Part shown: in pieces, positions 34,645 through 42,209 of the stretch
Layout of the letters: each line of letters opens with the position of its first letter
Numbering within the stretch: position 1 is the first letter of the stretch
NCBI GenBank assembly: GCA_964575425.1
Contig: CAZNRD010000027.1
Coordinates: 1-42,209, forward strand
Reading direction: 5' to 3'
Length of the DNA stretch: 42,209 nt
From: DATEAV01 sp964575425
GTDB lineage: Bacteria > Chloroflexota > Anaerolineae > Anaerolineales > E44-bin32
Notes under the pieces: generated by a model
The model's input: only the letters and a program-made list of their open reading frames with translations
What the model was told of the DNA's origin: nothing
Database searches by the model: none
Position numbers and translations under genes: made by a program

Positions 34645-35581
34645 CGAAGGGCTCTGGCCGGCTGTCGAGAAGCGAGCGGGCACGGAAGATGTCAAGTTGA
34701 ATCTGTTCCGTCAGCAGTTGGGCGTTGGCAAAGCGCCTCTCGTCACGCAGCCGCTCGATGAACGCGACCTTCATCTCTTCACCGTAGAGGTCTCCCTCGA
34801 AATCCAGCAGGTGCGCCTCGACCACGCGGGGTCGGGCATCGTCCTCGAAGGTGGGGCGGACGCCGATGTTGGTCACCGCCTTCCAGCTCCGGCCCTGCAC
34901 GCGCGCGAAGCAGGCGTACACGCCCGAGCCGGGGCAGGCCTTCTCCTCCCCAAGCTGCAGGTTCGCCGTGGGCATGCTCAGACGCTTGCCCCGGGCCGCT
35001 CCCGCAACCACCATGCCCGCCACGACGAAGGGCCGCCCGAGGTAGCGCGCGGCGCGCATCACGTCCCCCGCCCCAAGCGCCTCGCGCACGCGCGTCGAGC
35101 TGACCGGCTCGCCATCAACCGTCACTGGCGGATGGACGTTCAGGCGAAAGCCACGCCGTTCGCCCGCTTGCTTCAGGAACGGCACGTCCCCCTGCCGCTG
35201 ATGCCCCAGCGCGAAGTTCCCCCCCACCCAGATGCTGCACGGATGGAGAGTGTCCTTCAGCCGGTCGAGGAAGTCGTCGGCCGACACACGCGACAAGGCC
35301 TCATCGAAGGGCTGGGTGACGACGTAGTCGACGCCCATGCCCAGCAGAATAGCCGCCCGCTCCTCAGGGGTGGTGAGGTAGAAGGCAGGCCTCGCACCGC
35401 GCAGGACCAATGCCGGATGCGGCTGAAACGTCAGCACGACGGAGGGGATGCCCGACTGTCTGGCCTCCCCGACGACCGCGCGCACCAGGGCCTGATGCCC
35501 GAGGTGGACCCCATCGAATGAGCCCACGGTCAACACAGAAGACTGGACTCGAACTTCCGATAGATCGTGTAGGTGGGGCAT
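34637..35581 (-). CDS. ribF: Bifunctional riboflavin kinase/FAD synthetase
   Basis: This 314-residue protein makes FMN and FAD from riboflavin. The N-terminal FAD synthetase domain begins TVGSFDGVHLGHQALV (nucleotidyl transferase GxFDGxHxGH) and has VSSTRVREALGAGDV. The C-terminal kinase domain has GRPFVVAGMVVAGAARGKRLSMPTANL, VYACFARV and TNIGVRPTFEDD. ATG 35581 starts seven bases after the truB stop. It is part of the nusA-infB cluster, as in many bacteria (truB-ribF). Confidence 0.97.
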   Translation of the reverse strand: MPHLHDLSEVRVQSSVLTVGSFDGVHLGHQALVRAVVGEARQSGIPSVVLTFQPHPALVLRGARPAFYLTTPEERAAILLGMGVDYVVTQPFDEALSRVSADDFLDRLKDTLHPCSIWVGGNFALGHQRQGDVPFLKQAGERRGFRLNVHPPVTVDGEPVSSTRVREALGAGDVMRAARYLGRPFVVAGMVVAGAARGKRLSMPTANLQLGEEKACPGSGVYACFARVQGRSWKAVTNIGVRPTFEDDARPRVVEAHLLDFEGDLYGEEMKVAFIERLRDERRFANAQLLTEQIQLDIFRARSLLDSRPEPFDE

Positions 35582-35588
35582 CAGGCGG

Positions 35589-36470
35589 TCAACTCAGGAA
35601 GACCTTCCGGGGGTGCCATACGGTCCCGCCTTCCATCGCCTCAAGGACCGCGACCAGCTCACCTTCCGGGGTGACCGCCTTGGCCATCCCGCTGGAGCCC
35701 GCCTCAGCCGGAATGCGGTGACCGAAGCGCACCTTCTCCAGCGCCTCGGCATCGAGTTGAACCGCCAGGAACTCGGGCAAGGCATCCGCCGCTGGCCGGA
35801 CGTACTGCTCCCATTTCCCTGTGAGGAACGAGACCTCCAGGCGCGGCAGGGCTACGGCATCCTCCAGCGTGAAGGGGCCGGCCTTGGTGCGTCGCAGCGA
35901 CGCCAGGTGGGCTCCCGTCGCCAGGCGTTCCCCGAGGTCATGGGCCAGGGAGCGGATGTAGGTCCCGGCCGAACACTCCACGAGGAGCGACAGGTCCGGC
36001 AGGCGGTAGGACCGAATCTCCAGGCGATGGATGTGCACCTTGCGCGGCGCCAGGTCGATCTCTTCGCCCGATCGGGCGAGATCGTAGGCCTTCTTCCCTC
36101 CGACCTTAATGGCGCTGAAAGGCGGCGGGGCCTGGTCGATCTCGCCAACGAAATCCGGCAGCAAGGCCTCGATCTGCTTGAGGCTGGGCACCTTTCCCGT
36201 GGTGCGCGTCACCTCCCCGTTTGAATCGTACGTCCGGGTGGATGCGCCCCAGCGAATGACCGCCTCGTAGGTCTTGGTCGACGATGACAGGTACTCGCTG
36301 AGGCGAGTGGCCGCACCCAGGCACAGGACCAGCACCCCGGAGGCGCGGGGGTCGAGCGTCCCAGCGTGGCCCACCTTGCGGATCTTCGTCCCGCGACGCA
36401 CGAGCGTGACGATGTTGTGCGAGGTCGGGCCCACGGGTTTGTCGACGATGATCAGCCCATAGTCCTTCAT
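35589..36470 (-). CDS. truB: tRNA pseudouridine(55) synthase
   Basis: This 293-residue enzyme converts U55 of tRNAs to pseudouridine. The N-terminus GLIIVDKPVGPTSHNIV and catalytic Asp40 in HAGTLDPRASGVLVLCLG are standard, as are the later IGEIDQAPPPFSAIKVGGKKAYDLAR and GTYIRSLAHDLGE blocks. The start is ATG 36470, in an ATGA overlap with the nrnA stop. It is followed by ribF after seven bases. Confidence 0.97.
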   Translation of the reverse strand: MKDYGLIIVDKPVGPTSHNIVTLVRRGTKIRKVGHAGTLDPRASGVLVLCLGAATRLSEYLSSSTKTYEAVIRWGASTRTYDSNGEVTRTTGKVPSLKQIEALLPDFVGEIDQAPPPFSAIKVGGKKAYDLARSGEEIDLAPRKVHIHRLEIRSYRLPDLSLLVECSAGTYIRSLAHDLGERLATGAHLASLRRTKAGPFTLEDAVALPRLEVSFLTGKWEQYVRPAADALPEFLAVQLDAEALEKVRFGHRIPAEAGSSGMAKAVTPEGELVAVLEAMEGGTVWHPRKVFLS

Positions 36471-37438
36471 GCGTTGGCCTCCGTGATGGGCTGCAGGAAT
36501 CTGCGCGTCGCCGAGAGAACGCGCTCGACGACCTCGTTCAATTGGCCTTCGATCATGGCCCCCGCCGCGGGCTCGTGGCCGCCGCCCCCGAACTCCTGCG
36601 CCAGCCGCGCCACATCCAGGTCGGCGCGGGAGCGCCAGCTCACCTTCACCTTTCCTCCTGGCTGCTCGACGAAGATCACCGCCACCCGCGCGCCGTCGAC
36701 GGCACTCAGCAGGTTGATCAGGTCGGCATCATCCAGGCCCGAGTAACCCGAGTGCCGGCGGTCCTCCGAGTTCAGATACGTCCACACCAGCCCCGAATCC
36801 CCCTCGAGGCGCTGCAACCCCTGCCCCCAGTAACGGGCTGCCGCCAGGCTGCGGCGGTTCAGCCCCCGTTCATACACCTCAGCCAGCGGCGCACCTCGCG
36901 CAACCAGATCCGCCGCCAGATGGAGCGTCTTTGGCGTCACGTTGGGAGTGCGAAACCCGATGGTGTCCGTCACCAGGCCCAGCAGCAGATTGGTGGCCAC
37001 CGCGCGGTCGAGGGGGAACCTCTGATCGAGGAACCAGTGGTAGAGGATCTCCGCCGTGGCGACAGCCTCGACGTCGAGAAGGTTCACTCTGGCAAAGTGG
37101 GCGTTGGTGGCGTGATGGTCGACGCTGATGGCCACGTACCCTTGCTGCTGCGAAAGCGGGAGGCTGAGGCGGGTCGCGTCGGAGCAGTCCACGGCCACGA
37201 TCGCCTCCACCGACTTCGGCATGTCCCGGCAGACCAGGTTCGCCCCAGGGAGAAAGCCATAGCGCGACGGCAGCCCGTCGGCCAGCACGGGCGTGGCCTG
37301 CTTGCCCTGCTGCTGCAGACTGAGGGTGAGTGCCAGGAGGGAGCCGATGGCGTCGCCGTCCGGCCGAACATGGCTCACCACCGCCATCGACTGTGCCGCA
37401 GATACAATGCGGCCGGCTTCGTCGAACGCGTCCTTCAC
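36467..37438 (-). CDS. DHH-DHHA1 phosphoesterase, oligoribonuclease NrnA-like
   Basis: This 323-residue protein has the DHH domain metal motifs SHVRPDGDAIGS, AVDCSDATR and SVDHHATN, and a C-terminal DHHA1 motif EFGGGGHEPAAGAM. NrnA-type proteins degrade short oligoribonucleotides (nanoRNA) to mononucleotides and can hydrolyse 3'-phosphoadenosine 5'-phosphate. The start is GTG 37438 in a GTGA overlap with rbfA; the end overlaps truB. Its place between rbfA and truB is widely conserved in Gram-positive-like bacteria. Confidence 0.94.
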   Translation of the reverse strand: MKDAFDEAGRIVSAAQSMAVVSHVRPDGDAIGSLLALTLSLQQQGKQATPVLADGLPSRYGFLPGANLVCRDMPKSVEAIVAVDCSDATRLSLPLSQQQGYVAISVDHHATNAHFARVNLLDVEAVATAEILYHWFLDQRFPLDRAVATNLLLGLVTDTIGFRTPNVTPKTLHLAADLVARGAPLAEVYERGLNRRSLAAARYWGQGLQRLEGDSGLVWTYLNSEDRRHSGYSGLDDADLINLLSAVDGARVAVIFVEQPGGKVKVSWRSRADLDVARLAQEFGGGGHEPAAGAMIEGQLNEVVERVLSATRRFLQPITEANA

Positions 37439-37809
37439 GCCTTCTTCCCCGACCTTCCCCCCCGTTCTTTCTTCAGGGATTCCAGAATCTCCTCAATGCG
37501 CGCCCCCCGCTCTGTCGAGGCATCCCAGCGGAAGCGCAGGTCGGGAAAGGCACGCAGGGGGATGCGGCGGGCCAACTCGCTGCGCAGGAAGCCACGGGCC
37601 TGCCGCAGGGCGGCCAGGATCTCCGCCGCCCGATCGGCGGCCATGCTCGAGGACACATGGACCGTGGCATACGCCAGCTCACGATCGACGTCAACCCCGG
37701 TGACCGTGAGGCCGGCCAGGCGTGGATCCGCCGTCTCGCGCTGCAGGATCTCCGCCAACTCCTCTGCCATGCGTTCACCGATGCGCCGCGCGCGCGCTTC
37801 ACTCGTCAT
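37435..37809 (-). CDS. rbfA: 30S ribosome-binding factor A
   Basis: This 124-residue KH-like protein helps mature the 5' end of 16S rRNA in the 30S subunit. It has the family pattern RIGERMAEELAEILQRETADPRLAGLTVTGVDV and YATVHVSS, ending in FPDLRFRWDASTERGARIEEIL. The short C-terminal tail is Lys/Arg-rich. ATG 37809 lies nine bases after the infB stop; the end overlaps nrnA by four bases. Confidence 0.96.
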   Translation of the reverse strand: MTSEARARRIGERMAEELAEILQRETADPRLAGLTVTGVDVDRELAYATVHVSSSMAADRAAEILAALRQARGFLRSELARRIPLRAFPDLRFRWDASTERGARIEEILESLKKERGGRSGKKA

Positions 37810-37818
37810 CCGCCGTCC

Positions 37819-39612
37819 TCAGGATGCGACCACGGTCTCCTGGGTGTAGGCTTCAAGAATGTCACCCTTCTGGAAGTCATTGAAGCCCTTCAGACCGACG
37901 CCGCATTCAAAGCCTTCCCGTATCTCCCGTACGTCGTCCTTCTCGTGCCTCAGTGAGGTCAAAGGGCCATCATACAGGACCTCCCGCCCGCGCAGCACCC
38001 GGACGTTCGCGTTGCGCCTCAGCTCCCCCTGCATCACCAGACAGCCTGCCACGTTGCCCACTTTCGGGATGCGGAAGATAGCCCTGACCTCCGCTCGCCC
38101 GATCACGACCTGGCGCGTCTCCGGCTCGAGCATGCCCTTGAGGGCCTTCTCGATATCTTCTGTGAGGCGGTAGATGATGTCGTACAGGCGCAGGTCGACG
38201 CCCTCGGCCTCCCCCGCCCGCCGGGCGCCGCTCTCGACCGCGACGTTGAAGCCAACCACGATCGCATCCGAGGCCGCCGCCAGCATGACGTCGTTCTCGG
38301 TGATGTTGCCGGTGGCAGCATGCAGGATGTTCACCTTGATATCGCCGGCGCTCAACTCCGTGAGCGAAGAGATGATGGGTTCCAGCGATCCTTGCACGTC
38401 GGCCTTGATGATCAGCCGCAGCTCCTGCGTCTCACCCTTCTGAAAGGCATCGAAGATCTGATCGAGCGTCTTGGCCGCACGCGGCCTGGCCTCCGCCGCT
38501 TGGTCGCGCTGGCGGCGCTCGCTGACCATCCCCTTGGCCTCGCGTTCGGAGGCGGTGACGACGAATACCTCGCCAGCCGCCGGCACATCCGACAACCCCA
38601 GCACCGAAACGGGAGTCGAGGGCGGGGCCTGACGCAGGGGATTCCCCTGGAAATCAAACATCGCCCGCACGTGGCCATACGCCGTCCCCGCGACCACCAC
38701 ATCTCCGACCCGCAAGGTGCCGTTCTGGACCAGCAGCGTGGCCACCACGCCCTTCGACCTGTCTAGCTCAGCCTCGATCACGGTCCCCAGGACCTTCCCG
38801 CTCGGATTCGCCTTGATCTCGATCGAGTCGGCTACGAGCAGGATGGCCTCGAGCAGGTCCTCGATGCCGGTCTGCTTCTTGGCCGAGACCGGAACCACCA
38901 GTGTGTCCCCTCCCCAGTCATCCGGGACCAGCCCCAGGTCGGCAAGCTGCTGCCTGACGTTGTCCGGGTTGGCGTTCGGTTTGTCGATCTTGTTCAGGGC
39001 CACCAGCACCTTCACCCGGGCAGCCCGCGCGTGGGCCAGCGCCTCACGCGTCTGAGGCATGACGCCGTCGTCGGCAGCAACCACCAGCACGGCGATGTCC
39101 GCGCCCTGTGCACCCCGGGCGCGCATGGCAGTGAAGGCGGCGTGACCGGGCGTGTCCAGGAACGTGATCAGGCGTCCCCGATGCCGCACCTGGTAGGCGG
39201 CGATGTGCTGGGTGATGCCGCCAACCTCTCCCTCGGCGACATTGGTCTCGCGGATGGCATCCAGCAGGGTGGTCTTGCCGTGATCGACGTGCCCCAAGAT
39301 GGTCACCACAGGGGGCCGCGTCACCAGGCTAGCCGCGTCCTCTTCCCCGATCATCTTGCGCCAGCGCGGCGCTGCCGTAGGCTCCTCCAGGACCTGCGCT
39401 TCCGGCGGAGCCAGGGGCCTGGCCTCGAAGCCGAACTCCTCCACGACGATGGCGGCCGTGTCGAAATCGATCTGCTGGTTGATGTTGGCCATCACGCCGT
39501 TGGCCATCAGCTGCTTGATCACGTCAATCGGGCTGGCTTCGATTCGCTCTGCCAGGTCGCGCACGGTCAGGCTGGCAGGGAGTTCGATCGTCTTGCGGCC
39601 ATTCTCACTCAT
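37819..39612 (-). CDS. infB: Translation initiation factor IF-2 (short form)
   Basis: This 597-residue GTPase places initiator tRNA in the ribosomal P site. It has G1 GHVDHGKT (107-114), a switch region GGITQHIAAY, G3 DTPGH and G4 NKID, then domains II to IV ending in the initiator-tRNA-binding C-terminal barrel. The long variable N-terminal region of E. coli IF2 is absent; only a single IF2N-type subdomain (about 8-65) precedes the G domain. I chose ATG 39612 because a perfect GGAGGT lies five bases upstream; the GTG at 39615 would leave only two bases. Confidence 0.98.
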   Translation of the reverse strand: MSENGRKTIELPASLTVRDLAERIEASPIDVIKQLMANGVMANINQQIDFDTAAIVVEEFGFEARPLAPPEAQVLEEPTAAPRWRKMIGEEDAASLVTRPPVVTILGHVDHGKTTLLDAIRETNVAEGEVGGITQHIAAYQVRHRGRLITFLDTPGHAAFTAMRARGAQGADIAVLVVAADDGVMPQTREALAHARAARVKVLVALNKIDKPNANPDNVRQQLADLGLVPDDWGGDTLVVPVSAKKQTGIEDLLEAILLVADSIEIKANPSGKVLGTVIEAELDRSKGVVATLLVQNGTLRVGDVVVAGTAYGHVRAMFDFQGNPLRQAPPSTPVSVLGLSDVPAAGEVFVVTASEREAKGMVSERRQRDQAAEARPRAAKTLDQIFDAFQKGETQELRLIIKADVQGSLEPIISSLTELSAGDIKVNILHAATGNITENDVMLAAASDAIVVGFNVAVESGARRAGEAEGVDLRLYDIIYRLTEDIEKALKGMLEPETRQVVIGRAEVRAIFRIPKVGNVAGCLVMQGELRRNANVRVLRGREVLYDGPLTSLRHEKDDVREIREGFECGVGLKGFNDFQKGDILEAYTQETVVAS

Positions 39613-39617
39613 CACGC

Positions 39618-39623
39618 ACCTCC
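39618..39623 (-). promoter_or_regulatory. Shine-Dalgarno of infB
   Basis: GGAGGT on the minus strand, five bases from ATG 39612. It is the strongest ribosome-binding site I saw in the window and fixes the start codon against the adjacent GTG 39615. Confidence 0.75.
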
Positions 39624-39703
39624 GGCCCGGGCTATGCCGGCCGCGCCGAGCGAGTGGCCTGGCGGTCAGGCAGGAGACCTGCTCGGCATCACATCGGCGC
39701 CGA

Positions 39704-40045
39704 TCATCGCGCGCCCGAACTGTCTGCCGCGCGCTCGCCGTCGGCGAGGGACTGAGCTAAGGCCATCAGTTCCTGCCGCACCTCGGCCGAGAGCTCGGTG
39801 CGCAGCGCCCGAGCCAGCGGCCCCTTCAGGCCCGCTTCCCAGCAGGACCTGAGGTCATGCAGGTACGCCCCTCGCCCCGGCGCCTTCCCCGTCGGATCCA
39901 CCCGGACGCCGTCTGCGCCGCGCACGATCCGGATCAGGGATCGCTTCGCCTGCACCTGACGGCACCCGACACAGGTCCGTTGGGGCAGATGCTTGCGGCG
40001 CGGTCGTCTAGTCGGCACAGTCCCGATCTCGCGGTCGGCCCACAC
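39704..40045 (-). CDS. YlxR (DUF448) family RNA-binding protein
   Basis: This 113-residue basic protein carries the YlxR signature: RTCVGCRQVQAKRSLIRIVR followed by VDPTGKAPGRGAYLHDLRSCWE. YlxR lies between nusA and infB in many bacteria and has been described as a nucleoid-associated or RNase P-modulating protein. The GTG at 40045 starts five bases after nusA; a second in-frame GTG nine codons on is also possible. The Ala/Arg-rich C-terminal 20 residues are not conserved. Confidence 0.93.
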   Translation of the reverse strand: MWADREIGTVPTRRPRRKHLPQRTCVGCRQVQAKRSLIRIVRGADGVRVDPTGKAPGRGAYLHDLRSCWEAGLKGPLARALRTELSAEVRQELMALAQSLADGERAADSSGAR

Positions 40046-40050
40046 CCGCG

Positions 40051-41970
40051 TTACTCTTCAAGATCATCCAGTCCTACCAGGTCACCCAGCCGACCGGGCT
40101 TGCGCCGCCGGCGGACGACCATCTCACCCGTTTCCTCATCGAATTCCACAACCCGGACGCCCTTCTTGGCCTTCTTCTTCTTGCTGGGCGTCAGGACGGC
40201 CTCGGGTTCGACCTCTTCGTCGTCCTCTTCGATGACAGCGGCCGGCTCGATCCCCAGCACCTCAGGGGTGAAGGCGATCTCCTCGACCACGGGCTCGGCG
40301 GAAACGGGCTCCTCTGCAACTGCTTCCACTGCCTCCACCGGCGCAGGCACGGCCTCGATCTCGGCCACCGGTCCTTCCGATGCCACCAGCGCGACCTCGG
40401 CCGGCACGGCTTCCACCTCAACCGCCCTGGCCTCCTCGGGCACGGCCTCCTCAACGACCGGCATGACCTCCGGAACCGGATAGGCGAACGCCTTGAGGGT
40501 CTCATTCACCTCATCCAGCGTTTTCGGGCCGACCCCGGGCAGGGCAAGGATCTTGTCGGAATCGATCCCCAGCGTCTCGAGCACCTGACCGGCCGTCTCG
40601 TAGCCCGCTGACGTCAGCAGGTTGAGCACGCGCGTCGAAAGCCCAACGTCCTCGAGCCGCGTCTGATACGCGCCGGCAGGGATGGCAGCCCGGGCCTGGG
40701 CCAGCTTCTGCGCACGGGCCTGTCGGACAGCACCCTGGCGCGCCCGCACTTCGCGCTCCACCCGGTCGACGAACCCCACCAGCAACTGGTATTCCTCGGG
40801 CGTCACGGGGCGGTTCTCGGCCTTCTTCAGAAGGATGGCCTCGACCAGCGGCAGGGCGTCTCCTTCCTGCTGCGCCAGTTCGGCGTACTGGGGGTCGGTG
40901 GAAAGCGCCTTCAGGGCTTCGGCGGCGGCCTCGGGCAGGCTCTTGATGTCGACTCGCCAGCCAGTCAGGCGGGCGGCCAGGCGAGCGTTCACGCCGGCGC
41001 GGCCGATGGCCAGGCTGAGCTGGTCCTCGGGAACGACGACCATCGCCGTCTTGCCCTTTTCCGGATCCTCGTCCAGATAGACGCCGGAGACACGCGCCGG
41101 GCTGAGGGCCTTGGCGATGAACGTCGCCGGATCGGGATTCCATTCGATGACGTCGATCTTCTCGTCATTCAGGTCGCGCACAATGGATTGGATGCGCACG
41201 CCGCGCAGCCCCACGCATGCCCCCACCGGATCGATGCCGTCGCGCAGCGCCGCCACTGCCACCTTGGCGCGCTTGCCCGCCTCGCGGGCGATGGCCTTGA
41301 TCTCCACAAGGCCCTGGCTGATCTCCGGCACTTCCATTTCGAGCAGGCGCCGCAACATGTTGGGATGGGTCCGCGAGACAACGATGACCGGACCCCGCGA
41401 CGACTTGCGCACCTCGAGCACATACACCCGGATGCGGTCCCGCGTGCGGAACTGCTCGCCAGGGATCTGCTGATTGCGCGGCAGAAGCGCCTCCGCCCGC
41501 CCCAGACCGACCGTCACGGCTTGCGGCGTGATGGAGTGCACGGTGCCGTGCACCAGGTCGCCCTCACGCTCAGCGTATTCCCGGTACTGTGCGTCGCGCT
41601 CGGCCTCACGCAGTCGCTGCAGAATGACCTGCTTGGCCGTCTGGGCCGCTACGCGGCCGAAATCCTTCGGCGTGGCATGCACCATCACCATGTCGCCTAC
41701 CTGCGCCTCGGGCACAGCCCGGCGCGCCCCCTCCAGCGACACCTCGGTCTGCGGGTTCTGGACCTCCTCGACCACTTCCTTTTCGGCGAACACCTGGAGG
41801 TCGCCCGTCTCGGGGTCGAAGCGAGCTTCGACGTTCTGGGCGGTGGAAGCGTTCACCGAGCGGCGGTAGGCGGACACCAACGCCGCTTGGAGTGCTTCCA
41901 TCACGGTGTCCCGTGTCAGGCCAAAGCGTTCGGTGATCTCATTGAAGGCTAGGCGAAACTCACTTTTCAT
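40051..41970 (-). CDS. nusA: Transcription termination/antitermination factor NusA with extended acidic tail
   Basis: This 639-residue NusA has the RNA-polymerase-binding N-terminal domain (1-130), an S1 domain (about 135-200) and tandem KH domains (about 220-345, with GACVGLRGVRIQSIVRDL and LSLAIGRAGVNARLAARLTG). It then has a helix-hairpin-helix region (440-494, SDKILALPGVGPKTLDEV) resembling those in the RNA polymerase alpha C-terminal domain. A low-complexity Glu/Val/Ala/Pro tail follows (497-592), then SKKKKAKKG and a final 35 residues of mixed charge. I chose ATG 41970 (MKSEFRLAFNEI); an in-frame ATG at 42045 inside the leader hairpin would add 25 residues and is less likely. It leads the translation cluster. 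Confidence 0.96.
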   Translation of the reverse strand: MKSEFRLAFNEITERFGLTRDTVMEALQAALVSAYRRSVNASTAQNVEARFDPETGDLQVFAEKEVVEEVQNPQTEVSLEGARRAVPEAQVGDMVMVHATPKDFGRVAAQTAKQVILQRLREAERDAQYREYAEREGDLVHGTVHSITPQAVTVGLGRAEALLPRNQQIPGEQFRTRDRIRVYVLEVRKSSRGPVIVVSRTHPNMLRRLLEMEVPEISQGLVEIKAIAREAGKRAKVAVAALRDGIDPVGACVGLRGVRIQSIVRDLNDEKIDVIEWNPDPATFIAKALSPARVSGVYLDEDPEKGKTAMVVVPEDQLSLAIGRAGVNARLAARLTGWRVDIKSLPEAAAEALKALSTDPQYAELAQQEGDALPLVEAILLKKAENRPVTPEEYQLLVGFVDRVEREVRARQGAVRQARAQKLAQARAAIPAGAYQTRLEDVGLSTRVLNLLTSAGYETAGQVLETLGIDSDKILALPGVGPKTLDEVNETLKAFAYPVPEVMPVVEEAVPEEARAVEVEAVPAEVALVASEGPVAEIEAVPAPVEAVEAVAEEPVSAEPVVEEIAFTPEVLGIEPAAVIEEDDEEVEPEAVLTPSKKKKAKKGVRVVEFDEETGEMVVRRRRKPGRLGDLVGLDDLEE

Positions 41971-42017
41971 GCGACTGCTGTCCCTCGCGGGGCCTGGTGG
42001 ACTCCGTCCATTACGCA

Positions 42018-42042
42018 GAAAAGTGGGGGCGACCCACTTTTC
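42018..42042 (-). promoter_or_regulatory. 10-bp hairpin in the nusA leader that mimics the nusA start
   Basis: Positions 42018-42027 and 42033-42042 form a perfect 10-bp inverted repeat with a 5-base loop, about 30 bases into the predicted nusA leader. On the minus strand the 5' arm, with its upstream ATG, reads ATGGAAAAGTGGG and closely resembles the nusA start ATGAAAAGTGAG. The 3' arm CCCACTTTTC can therefore pair with either. There is no T-run, so it is not a terminator. Confidence 0.6.
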
Positions 42043-42073
42043 CATGAAACCGTATCCGGACCCCAGTATGGCA

Positions 42074-42102
42074 ATACTAGCACGTTTTCCCCTCGACGAC
42101 AA
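42074..42102 (-). promoter_or_regulatory. Promoter of the nusA-infB operon
   Basis: Minus-strand -35 TTGTCG (42102-42097), a 17-base spacer and -10 TAGTAT (42079-42074) preceded by TGC (extended -10). Transcription should start near 42067, giving a leader of about 97 bases. It uses the same -35 hexamer as the ABC exporter promoter. Confidence 0.65.
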
Positions 42103-42134
42103 GGGTATGTACCCGTCCAGTACATGTGAGACAG

Positions 42135-42209
42135 TCAAGCGGCCGGGGCCGAGCTGGGGAAGCATTCCTGAAGATACCGCGCCGGCGTCTTCTTGCCAAG
42201 GGAATGGTG
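42135..42209 (-). CDS. C-terminal end of an integrase-core transposase (partial)
   Basis: The minus strand from the window edge reads HHSLGKKTPARYLQECF followed by seven residues and a TGA stop at 42137-42135. The pattern (H-x-S/A-L-G-x-K-T-P-x-x-Y-L) is the well-known C-terminus of IS3/IS481-type integrase-core transposases, just after the catalytic Glu. Only 24 codons are visible, so family and intactness are unknown. It lies where rimP is often found upstream of nusA. Confidence 0.6.
   Translation of the reverse strand, partial: HHSLGKKTPARYLQECFPSSAPAA

Noticed and set aside
41971..42045. NusA extended by 25 residues from the in-frame ATG at 42045
   Set aside because: The added residues do not resemble NusA and this ATG lies beside the leader hairpin. 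It cannot be fully excluded and is treated as part of the regulatory idea.
42111..42138. A second nusA promoter using TTGACT (42138-42133)
   Set aside because: The only -10-like box downstream (TACATA) is 21 bases away, too far for a sigma70 promoter, and the -35 overlaps the transposase stop codon.

Overview
The window is high-GC DNA, densely packed with genes on both strands, and reads as a bacterial chromosome. It most likely belongs to the Chloroflexota (Anaerolineae-like). The reasons are an rnc-smc pair, a short initiation factor IF2, Thr/Pro-rich linkers behind lipoprotein signals, a double-domain ThyX-like protein, tRNA genes without an encoded CCA end, and frequent GTG starts with ATGA/GTGA gene overlaps. 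The taxonomic call is inference; no rRNA or other decisive marker is present.

Layout. Positions 1-1000 hold three minus-strand tRNA genes (two CAT tRNAs in tandem, one of them initiator Met, and Leu-CAG) with recognisable promoters and terminators, plus an FtsB/DivIC-like division protein. A radical SAM protein with a helix-hairpin-helix tail (1.2-2.4 kb) follows. A minus-strand operon then runs moaC > moaD-moaE fusion > threonine-synthase-like > fabF > rnc > smc (10.5 to 2.5 kb). From 10.8 to 18.3 kb the genes lie on the plus strand: rpmF, fabD, a flippase-like membrane protein, a membrane histidine-kinase-like protein with a degenerate H-box, and two overlapping LytR-CpsA-Psr lipoproteins.

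From 29.2 down to 18.3 kb a long minus-strand run contains hsp20 > lon > a stand-alone receiver > a PHP-AlbA/Schlafen fusion > GNAT > mogA-like > PIG-L deacetylase > two paralogous MFS transporters > PfkB kinase. A cyclic-nucleotide-binding-domain protein and a 67-residue protein diverge from hsp20 on the plus strand. Minus-strand genes 33.1-30.0 kb encode an ABC exporter, whose permease carries a SpoIIM-like domain, and a metallo-beta-lactamase-fold hydrolase. The right end is a classical nusA > ylxR > infB > rbfA > nrnA > truB > ribF cluster followed by the ThyX-like gene. Upstream of nusA, where rimP is often found, the last 75 bases encode the C-terminus of what looks like an integrase-type transposase.

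Most genes are housekeeping: translation and ribosome maturation, fatty acid synthesis, molybdenum cofactor, chromosome segregation, proteostasis and envelope assembly. The parts worth a second look are a possible structural switch in the nusA leader, a two-domain ThyX whose halves keep different pieces of the signature motif, an RNase III with a metal-ligand aspartate replaced by glycine, a kinase with cysteine in place of the phospho-accepting histidine, the PHP-AlbA fusion in a stress operon, and several promoters placed so that the mRNA would be leaderless. No CRISPR array, prophage or complete insertion sequence was seen.
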